Positions 1 through 5,974 of a stretch of 53,490 bases of DNA are shown here, piece by piece. The DNA is from Chloroflexota bacterium. GTDB taxonomy: Bacteria; Chloroflexota; UBA6077; JACCZL01. The position numbers and the translations under genes were made by a program. The stretch covers positions 1 through 53,490 of the forward strand of contig JADZEM010000042.1 of the NCBI GenBank assembly GCA_020850535.1, given 5' to 3'. The notes under the pieces were generated by a model, which worked only from the letters and a program-made list of their open reading frames with translations, made no database searches and was not told the DNA's origin. Every line of letters starts with the position of its first letter. Position 1 is the stretch's first letter.

Positions 1-207
1 CTGGTGTTCCCGAAGCGCGACGAGACGCGCAGTCGGGGGTTGAAACCCCCGCCTACACGCATTCAGTCGCTGCGCGACGGACACCGGGAACAGCCGTCGT
101 CCGGTGAGACTGGAGCGTCGCGCAGCGACTGCAGGATGGTAGGCGGGGCTTTCAAGCCCCGACGCCGCCGCACGACGACATCAACATGCAATCGCCCTGG
201 TGAGGGA
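1..207. repeat. MITE-like palindromic element, copy B1 (left end cut by window)
   Basis: The stretch carries two internal hairpin-forming blocks (around 34-57 and 140-163) and an inner inverted repeat built on CAGTCGCTGCGCGACG and its reverse complement. It ends with AACATGCAATCGCCCTGG at about 188-205. The same blocks in the same order recur at about 18773-18992, so this is a family of mobile palindromic elements rather than a chance structure. No open frame inside resembles a protein. The window begins inside or at the edge of the copy, so its left terminus is not visible. Confidence 0.7.
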
Positions 208-217
208 ATACGACCGC

Positions 218-247
218 TTGCCGACCCCGGAAAACCCGGCGTATACT
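218..247 (+). promoter_or_regulatory. Sigma-70-type promoter for the tRNA cluster
   Basis: A -35 like box TTGCCG (218-223) and a -10 like box TATACT (242-247) are separated by 18 bases. The expected transcription start lies near 254, just ahead of the tRNA-Leu gene at 262. The promoter directly follows the right end of the upstream palindromic element. Confidence 0.6.
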
Positions 248-261
248 CTTCCTGCGAGTTT

Positions 262-347
262 GCCCTCGTGGCGGAATAGGTATACGCGGCAGGTTGAGGG
301 CCTGTGTCCGGAAGGACGTGCTGGTTCGAGTCCAGTCGAGGGCACCA
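262..347 (+). tRNA. tRNA-Leu (anticodon GAG)
   Basis: The acceptor arms GCCCTCG (262-268) and CGAGGGC (337-343) pair, followed by A and an encoded CCA (345-347). The anticodon stem-loop holds GAG at 296-298. A long variable arm (GTGTCCGGAAGGAC region) is present, as expected for a class II leucine tRNA, and the T loop contains GGTTCGAGTCC. It is the first of three tRNA genes in one likely transcript. Confidence 0.95.
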
Positions 348-417
348 GGGGAGACGGTAACCGACAGCAGCGTCGTCGCCATGCGGCGCATCTGCCCGAC
401 GTGCCGGCTCACTTCTG

Positions 418-491
418 GGGCGAGTAGCTCAGTTGGCTAGAGCACCTCGCTTACACCGAGGGGGTCGCGGGTTCGAGCCCTGCCTCGCCCA
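418..491 (+). tRNA. tRNA-Val (anticodon TAC)
   Basis: GGGCGAG (418-424) pairs with CTCGCCC (484-490). The D arm contains AGCTCAGTTGG, the anticodon TAC is at 452-454, and the T loop has GGGTTCGAGCCC. The 3' CCA is not encoded. It lies 70 bases after tRNA-Leu and three bases before tRNA-Phe. Confidence 0.95.
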
Positions 492-494
492 CTT

Positions 495-570
495 GCCAAG
501 GTAGCTCAGTAGGTAGAGCATGCGACTGAAAATCGCAGTGTCAGCAGTTCGATTCTGCTCCTTGGCACCA
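495..570 (+). tRNA. tRNA-Phe (anticodon GAA)
   Basis: GCCAAGG (495-501) pairs with CCTTGGC (560-566), followed by A and an encoded CCA. The anticodon GAA is at 528-530 in a CTGAAAA loop, and the T arm contains AGTTCGATTCT. The gene begins three bases after tRNA-Val, so the two are surely cotranscribed. Confidence 0.95.
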
Positions 571-585
571 TAGTCTCGAGCTGCG

Positions 586-620
586 GCGGCCCGGTTCCTC
601 ATCGACCAGGCCGCTTCTTT
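586..620 (+). terminator. Rho-independent terminator of the tRNA cluster
   Basis: GCGGCC (586-591) pairs with GGCCGC (609-614), with an inner GGT/ACC stem after one mismatch and a nine-base loop. The hairpin is followed by TTCTTT (615-620). It lies 15 bases after tRNA-Phe. Confidence 0.65.
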
Positions 621-646
621 GTGTCTGCCGTGAGCCAGCCCGGGAA

Positions 647-756
647 GCCCTCACCCCAGGGCAATTGCCTGTTCGTTGGTGTTCCCAGATCATTGCAAGA
701 TGCGCAGTCGGGGGAGTGAGGTAGCCTCCGGGCGCTGACCGCCCGCGCCCGGCTAC
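647..756. repeat. Truncated copy (B3) of the MITE-like element plus a hairpin
   Basis: Bases 647-715 match the terminus and one internal segment of the element at 1-207 and 18773-18992 (terminus CCCAGGGCAATTGCCTGTT, inner ATGCGCAGTCGGGGG). The rest is missing, so this is a remnant. It is followed by a strong GC hairpin at 721-756 (GTAGCC...GGCTAC outer stem, GGGCGC...GCGCCC inner stem) with no T tract. Confidence 0.55.
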
Positions 757-817
757 CATCGCTCTTGCTGGCCGGGGACGCCGTCTGTCCCAGGGTCCGT
801 CAGGGAGCGCTCACCGC

Positions 818-945
818 ATGTTCGACCGGCCTCTGCTGCCCCCCGCCGACCTCGAATTCGCGGTCATGGCGGACACCCACTACATGCTCGACGCCAGCGC
901 GGCCCCGGTGGGCGGCGCTGCCGAGTTCGCGTCGCGCAGCCGGCT
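818..945 (+). pseudogene. N-terminal remnant of a metallophosphoesterase gene
   Basis: A start ATG with a GGGAG ribosome-binding site opens a frame reading MFDRPLLPPADLEFAVMADT, followed by HYMLDASAAP. The hydrophobic strand plus ADTH motif is the usual first metal-binding motif of calcineurin-like phosphoesterases. After about 40 codons the frame loses all resemblance to the family; the expected GD and GNH motifs are absent, and the open frame runs on as arginine-rich sequence overlapping the next gene. I read it as a truncated gene. The assignment rests on one motif and the family-like N-terminus, so it is tentative. Confidence 0.4.
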
Positions 946-1083
946 GACCTGCCGCACTCGCCCCTCGGGATCAGCTTGCGGCACACCCTCTCGACCCAGC
1001 TTGAGGTGCCGGCGGCTCGGGGCGTTCGCCGGCAACGACGGACGGATCACGCGGTGGTACACCGTGGGGAGTGCGCATACATC

Positions 1084-2292
1084 ATGACGGTCACGGTGCG
1101 GCTGGCCGCCTCGACCGCCGACCTGCTGGCCTGGGTCCAGTTCCCACGACGGCGGGTCTATCCGCTCGCCAGCCCGTGGACCCCGCCCCTCGACAGCGAC
1201 GTGCTCCGACTGCTCGATCCGGCCCGCAACCCGTTTTTCCGCCAGGGGCAGGCGATGCCCCTGCTGGCGACCGATGGGGATGGACGGATCGTCGGGCGGG
1301 TGCTGGCCCACATCTACCATCCCCACAACGAGCGCCACGGCGAGCGAACGGCGTTCTTCGGCTGCTTCGAGTGCCAGGACGATCGGCCGGCAGCCACGGC
1401 GCTGGTGCAGGCGGCGGCCCGCGCCGCCGCCGATTGGGGCTGCTCCACCCTGCGCGGCCCCTTCAACCTGACGGCCATGCAGGATATGGGCATCCTGTTG
1501 GACGGCTACGAGTACCCGCCGGCCGTCGATCAGACCTACACGCCGCCCTACTACCCGAGGCTGCTGGAGACGGCCGGCCTCCAGCGAACCTTTCCCCACA
1601 CCACCTGGCGCATCGACGACGTCCATGCCATCGACTTCTCGGAGCTGCTCGGGGAGCGCCACCGCATCCTGACGATGGAGCGGCGGCTCACGGTCCGCTC
1701 GGCCCGCCTGCAGCAGTTCGAGCAGGAGCTGGAGACGCTGCGCCGCCTCCTCAACGAGAGCTTCGCCGAGCTGACCCACTTCGTGCCGCTCACGGCGGAC
1801 GAGCTGCTATTTCAGGTGGGCGCGTACCGTCAGTACCTCGACCCGTCCCTGCTGCTGGTGGCCGAGATGGACGACGTGCCGCGCGGCTTCGTGCTGGCCA
1901 TGCCAGACGTCAACCCGCTGCTCAAGCAGCTGGGCGGCGCGTTCACGGGGCGCCGCGCGGTCGAGGCGCTGCCAGCGGCGGCCGGCTGGCTGTGGCAGCG
2001 TGACGCCTGCCTCATCGTCCAGGGCGTCGAGCGGCGACTCCAGGGCCAGGGCATCATGCGGGTGCTGCACCATCGGCTGGTGAGGAACTTGCGCCGACGC
2101 CGCTACCGGGCGCTGTCCGTGACCTGGATCGCCGACGAGAACGCGGCGTCCGCCGCCACGATCCAGGCACTCGGCGGCCACCCACGCCATCGCCTGACCC
2201 TGTACGAGTCACCAGTCGGGGCGCTGCTGAACCAACGATCGAGTGAGGCGGTTGCCGATCGGCGTGTACACGAGGAGAAACGTCCCAGGTGA
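1084..2292 (+). CDS. GNAT-fold acetyltransferase-like protein
   Basis: The product is about 402 aa. The start is ATG 1084 because a GGGGAG ribosome-binding site sits about ten bases upstream; an earlier in-frame start at 976 lacks one and would overlap the upstream gene remnant. Near the C-terminus the segment RRLQGQGIMRVLHHRLVR has the Q/R-x-x-G-x-G/A pattern of the acetyl-CoA pyrophosphate loop. It is followed by LSVTWIADENAASAATIQAL, resembling the last strands and helix of the GNAT fold. The N-terminal half (FNLTAMQDMGILLDGYEYPP) looks like the larger two-part GNAT-like proteins found in many bacteria, whose substrates are mostly unknown. It overlaps the next GNAT gene by four bases (GTGA), so the two are probably translationally coupled. 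Confidence 0.7.
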   Translation: MTVTVRLAASTADLLAWVQFPRRRVYPLASPWTPPLDSDVLRLLDPARNPFFRQGQAMPLLATDGDGRIVGRVLAHIYHPHNERHGERTAFFGCFECQDDRPAATALVQAAARAAADWGCSTLRGPFNLTAMQDMGILLDGYEYPPAVDQTYTPPYYPRLLETAGLQRTFPHTTWRIDDVHAIDFSELLGERHRILTMERRLTVRSARLQQFEQELETLRRLLNESFAELTHFVPLTADELLFQVGAYRQYLDPSLLLVAEMDDVPRGFVLAMPDVNPLLKQLGGAFTGRRAVEALPAAAGWLWQRDACLIVQGVERRLQGQGIMRVLHHRLVRNLRRRRYRALSVTWIADENAASAATIQALGGHPRHRLTLYESPVGALLNQRSSEAVADRRVHEEKRPR

Positions 2293-3038
2293 AACGCCCA
2301 CAGGCGGCGTCCGACCGTGACTTGCTCATCATTCAGGCCGAGGCATTGCTCGACGAAGAAGGGCGCCTGGCGAATTGCTGTGGAATCATGCTTGGAACGG
2401 CCCGTGACGGGCACGTCCTACTGATTGGAGATCGGATCCCGCCCGAACTTGCCGTGAAGTTGCGCACCGCTCTGAAGCAAGCTCCTGTCGCCCGGACGCT
2501 GGATGACGAGCCGCCGGCCCTCGCGTCGTGTCGTTCACTGCTCGAGGAGGCGTGCGGGCCGCTCGATCAGCACGATGGACCGTACTATGTGTTCGGTGAC
2601 GAGGTCCGCGTGCCCGGGAGTGTCCAGGTGCTTGGGTCAAGCGGCCCTGGCCAGGAGCTCCTGCGCGACCTCAACCCGGGCAACTGGGATCCCAACGAGT
2701 GGGACTGCTTGATCGACGGGACGCTCGGTCCGTGGGCGATGGGGCTCGCAGATGGACAGGTGGTCTCGATTTGCCATACGCCGCGACCGCTCAGCGAGCG
2801 AGCCGCCGAGTGTGGTGTCTGGACGCACCCTGACTACCGTCGGCGAGGGCACGCCGCCACCGTGACTGCGGCGTGGGCAGACATTCTCCGCCCGAGTGGG
2901 CGGTTTCTCTTCTACAGCACCAGCAGGGACAACACATCATCGCAGCATGTCGCCGCTCGGCTGGGATTGCGGCTGTTCGGCTGGACCTGGAACCTTAGAT
3001 CGACCCCGAGCCGACCCCGGATGGTCTCCATCCGCTGA
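2289..3038 (+). CDS. GNAT family N-acetyltransferase
   Basis: The product is 249 aa and starts at a GTG overlapping the stop codon of the upstream gene. The C-terminal domain carries the acetyl-CoA-binding signature at about residues 177-195 (VWTHPDYRRRGHAATVTAAW, with R-R-x-G-H-A). It is followed by FYSTSRDNTSSQHVAARLGL, the classic GNAT beta-5/alpha-4 pattern ending in LGLRLFGW. The N-terminal half is poorly conserved and probably binds the substrate. The architecture resembles the FR47/GNAT_acetyltran type. The substrate cannot be inferred. Coupling to another GNAT-fold gene suggests the two proteins act together or arose from an old duplication. Confidence 0.8.
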   Translation: MKRPQAASDRDLLIIQAEALLDEEGRLANCCGIMLGTARDGHVLLIGDRIPPELAVKLRTALKQAPVARTLDDEPPALASCRSLLEEACGPLDQHDGPYYVFGDEVRVPGSVQVLGSSGPGQELLRDLNPGNWDPNEWDCLIDGTLGPWAMGLADGQVVSICHTPRPLSERAAECGVWTHPDYRRRGHAATVTAAWADILRPSGRFLFYSTSRDNTSSQHVAARLGLRLFGWTWNLRSTPSRPRMVSIR

Positions 3039-3203
3039 TGCGTCCGCGGCCAGCCCGCATGACGGTGACGAGTCGGATCCGGCCGTCCACCCACCCCGCG
3101 GGATGGTGCAGCAGCGCATCCCCTTGACGCGCCGGGCGCCGTTTCCGGTCGTTGATACTCACCTGTGATGCCTGTGCGCCCGGTCGGGCCATTATCCTCC
3201 GAG

Positions 3204-3497
3204 ATGCAGATGCCAGAAGTCGATGCGCGCCGGAAGGCCGTTCCCAGTGTCTCGTCGTATCCGCTGGACGACGAGCTGGTGCTCTATACGCCGACGGATG
3301 GGCAGGCGTTCATCCTGAATCACACGGCAGCGCGCGTCTGGCGACTCCTCGACGGCACGCGCACCGACGCAGCCGTCGCCCGGGAGATCGCCGAGACCTA
3401 CGGCGAGGCCTATGAGCAGGTGCTGGCCGACGTTCGCGAGCTGGTCGAGCACCTGGCGGCGGTCGGGCTGGTGACGGCCGCGGCTGACCTCGCCTGA
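3204..3497 (+). CDS. PqqD-like peptide-binding protein (RRE fold)
   Basis: The product is about 97 aa from ATG 3204; GTG 3165 or ATG 3168 are in-frame alternatives, and none has a clear ribosome-binding site. The core (YPLDDELVLYTPTDGQAFIL, then NHTAARVWRLLDG, then a helical tail ending in LAAVGLV) fits the PqqD family. Members adopt a winged-helix RiPP recognition element that binds leader peptides for modifying enzymes. The next gene encodes an HPr-kinase-like P-loop protein, a pairing seen near lasso-peptide and related RiPP genes. No precursor peptide, radical SAM enzyme, B-protease or cyclase is visible nearby, so the role here is unclear. Confidence 0.75.
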   Translation: MQMPEVDARRKAVPSVSSYPLDDELVLYTPTDGQAFILNHTAARVWRLLDGTRTDAAVAREIAETYGEAYEQVLADVRELVEHLAAVGLVTAAADLA

Positions 3498-3561
3498 GCG
3501 AACCGGGAGCCTCTCTATGACTCGATTTCCGTGATCAGGCCCGTGCCAGCGAGATCCGTCG

Positions 3562-4437
3562 ATGCCTGACGACGCCATCGCCGTCCTCGACATCGCGATC
3601 CTCGAGCTGCAGGCGCGCGTGCTCGGGCCGCCGGACATCGTCGCCGCGCTCCGCGATCTCTTTCCAGATCCGCCAGCCTGGACCGTCGAGCGGGGCCGCG
3701 AGATCGCCGAAGCCGAGGGCGTGCCGGTCTTCGCGGTGACGCGCACCCAGGATGGCGCGGCGGTTGTCGAGGTGGAGGGGCACGGCGGCGCGCGCGCAAC
3801 GGTGGACGTAGGCGGTGAGCTGCTCGCCACGCTGGAGTGGGCTATCGCCAGCGTCGCCGTCGAAGTGCTGGGCGAGGGCTACCTGCTGCTCCACGGCGCA
3901 ACGGTCGCGCGCGGCGGTCGGGCCATCATCCTGCCGGCCGGCTCTGGGAGCGGCAAGAGCACGCTGGCGGCCGGCCTCGCGAGCGCCGGCTTCCTGCTCG
4001 GCAGCGACGAGGTCACCGTCCTCGATCCGCTGACGCTGGACGTGCTGCCGTTCGTGCGCGGGATCTGCATCAAGGACGGCTCACGCGAGGCCCTGGCGCA
4101 CGCCTATCCGGCGCTCCTTGCGGATGCGCCGCACCACCGGTTCGGCGGCGAAGAGGTCTGGTACATCCGTCCGCCGACGGACCGCTGGCTGCCTGCGCCG
4201 ACGCCGGTGGGAGCCGTCGTGGTGCCGCGCTACCTGGCCGGCGCCGAGACGACGCTGGAGCCGCTGCCACGCTCGGCTGCCCTCCAGGTGCTCCTGCAGC
4301 AGTCGTTCAGCGTGCCCAAGCATGGAGCGTTCGGCATCGGGACGCTGACGGACCTGCTGCAGGATGTCGAGTGCTATCGCCTGACCGTCGGCGACCTTGA
4401 CGCCGCCATCGCCCTGCTGACCCAGCTCACGGAGTAA
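3562..4437 (+). CDS. HPr kinase-like P-loop protein (HprK-related)
   Basis: The product is 291 aa. A Walker A motif GSGSGKST lies at about residues 127-134, preceded by LLLHGATVARGGRAIILPA and followed by SAGFLLGSDEVTVLDP. This arrangement is typical of HPr serine kinase C-terminal-like proteins associated with PqqD genes. In characterised RiPP clusters such kinases phosphorylate the peptide tail; in others the role is unknown. The N-terminal 100 residues are family-specific. The gene begins 64 bases after the PqqD-like gene on the same strand, so they probably form a two-gene unit. The canonical HprK regulatory N-terminal domain is missing, which argues against carbon catabolite control. Confidence 0.75.
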   Translation: MPDDAIAVLDIAILELQARVLGPPDIVAALRDLFPDPPAWTVERGREIAEAEGVPVFAVTRTQDGAAVVEVEGHGGARATVDVGGELLATLEWAIASVAVEVLGEGYLLLHGATVARGGRAIILPAGSGSGKSTLAAGLASAGFLLGSDEVTVLDPLTLDVLPFVRGICIKDGSREALAHAYPALLADAPHHRFGGEEVWYIRPPTDRWLPAPTPVGAVVVPRYLAGAETTLEPLPRSAALQVLLQQSFSVPKHGAFGIGTLTDLLQDVECYRLTVGDLDAAIALLTQLTE

Positions 4438-4570
4438 CGGCGCCCGCGCCATCGCAGGACGGGATCGCGCAGTCAGGCTACGGAGAGCGGTACTCGGGGG
4501 CAGCAGTCGTGACGCGGCCGCGGCCTCGAACGTCGAGGCCCGCGGGTGCTGGCAGGTCGGCCAGGCGGCA

Positions 4571-5740
4571 TCAGTAGTTGAGCGTCTCGGTCTGCAGGTA
4601 CTCGGACGGCTGCGGGCCAGGGCCGAGATGGATCACCGTGAACGGCGTCCCGAACCCCAGCCAGCCAAGCTCGCGCGGCGTGAACCAGCGATTCTTCCGT
4701 GCCGCCGCGAGGACCGACGCCGAGTTGCCGAAGTCGAAGCGGCCCGTGGCGTCGTCGTAGCCCTCGGCCACGTAGTAGTGCTCCGAGGCCACCACGATCA
4801 CCGGGAGGCCCGCCCGCACATCGGCGATCACGCGGTCCCAGTCGATGGAGTCCATCGACTCGCCCTGCTGGTGCGACGGTATCCCAAGCGATGCCAGCAG
4901 AGCCAGTTGCCCGCGCGGGCCGGTCATCCCCAGCCACGGGTTCCAGCCCACGTAGCGCGCAGCCGCCACCGCCTGATCTAGCGTCAGGTCCTGCCCCACC
5001 GCCCGCGCAAACGCCACGGCGGCCGCCGGCGCACAGGCCGCGTACGACTCCCAGTTGGACAGCCGCTGACCGTCCTTCAACTGGTCCGGCGTGATCGAGC
5101 GAAGCTCCGGCGGCTGCTCAGCCCAGGAACGATCCTTCGGGGCCGTCGGCTCGACGCCGGCCGTGCGCTTCAGCAGCGCCACCGTCCGCGCAGTGCGGTC
5201 CACCCCGTCCCAGGACAGCAGGAAGTCCGCTGCAACCCACCCCTGCGGGCCGTCAGGATGCTTGACCAGACGCCAGCGACGGCCGCCCTCCTCACGCTCC
5301 TCGCCCAGGTCGCGGACATCCGTGCCCTCGTCCACCAGGCGGATCTTCTCGCCAGCGCCCGGCTCGGAGCGCATCACCAGCCCCTGGAGGCCCACCCCGA
5401 CCACCGCGAACGATGGCCGGCGCAGGGCGGCGCGGGTGGGGGCCGGCGGCAGCTCCAGTTCGACGGCGATCGGCTGCGGCAGCGGCACGATCTCGGCCGG
5501 GGCCTCCACCACCGGAACCGGGCGCGGCGCTTCCGACACGGTGAACGTCAGCAGCTCCCGCGCCCAGGGCGCAGGCAACTGCACGTCAAGATCCAGCCAG
5601 ACGGGCAGCGCCGCCAGCAGTATCGCCAGGACGGGAACGATCCACGGAGCGCCGTGCTGAGAACGATTCCTCGGAACGGCCCCGGATCTCCAGGCCATTG
5701 CGCGCACTGCCATCGCGACCGCCGCACCTCCAGTCAGCAT
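4571..5740 (-). CDS. Membrane-anchored SH3-like / C39-type peptidase-fold protein
   Basis: The product is about 389 aa from ATG 5740; upstream in-frame starts would add a low-complexity leader. An N-terminal transmembrane or signal segment (WIVPVLAILLAALPVWL) precedes a proline-rich linker. Next comes an SH3-like repeat (VVGVGLQGLVMRSEPGAGEK through QGWVAADFLL), then a C-terminal papain-like domain. The latter shows the Cys in SYAACAPAAAVAFAR, a His in VVASEHYYVAEGYDD and a downstream FDFGNSAS, as in peptidase C39-like_2 proteins. It is predicted to be outside the membrane, acting on peptides or cell wall. It points toward the HprK-like gene (convergent). A second protein of the same type lies at 51738-52607. 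Confidence 0.7.
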   Translation of the reverse strand: MLTGGAAVAMAVRAMAWRSGAVPRNRSQHGAPWIVPVLAILLAALPVWLDLDVQLPAPWARELLTFTVSEAPRPVPVVEAPAEIVPLPQPIAVELELPPAPTRAALRRPSFAVVGVGLQGLVMRSEPGAGEKIRLVDEGTDVRDLGEEREEGGRRWRLVKHPDGPQGWVAADFLLSWDGVDRTARTVALLKRTAGVEPTAPKDRSWAEQPPELRSITPDQLKDGQRLSNWESYAACAPAAAVAFARAVGQDLTLDQAVAAARYVGWNPWLGMTGPRGQLALLASLGIPSHQQGESMDSIDWDRVIADVRAGLPVIVVASEHYYVAEGYDDATGRFDFGNSASVLAAARKNRWFTPRELGWLGFGTPFTVIHLGPGPQPSEYLQTETLNY

Positions 5741-5974
5741 TCCATCAGCGCATCCCTCGATCTCCGGTCGCCATACGAGACGCTGGCGCGGCGATGGGTC
5801 GACGCTCACAGAACGGCGACCGAATAGTAGCCCAAACGACACCTGTTCCGTCGAGCAACGCCGGCCAGCGCCAGAACCGTGCAACCTACGGTATCCTCAC
5901 CGCACCCGCCATGATCGCGCTGGGCCGTTCGGCGCGGTGGTATCTCGCAGCCGAGACCGGTGGAAAGGCTCACG

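Noticed and set aside
1-570. Integrated element with attachment site at a tRNA gene
   Set aside because: No integrase gene and no duplicated tRNA 3' end were found; only short palindromic elements flank the cluster.
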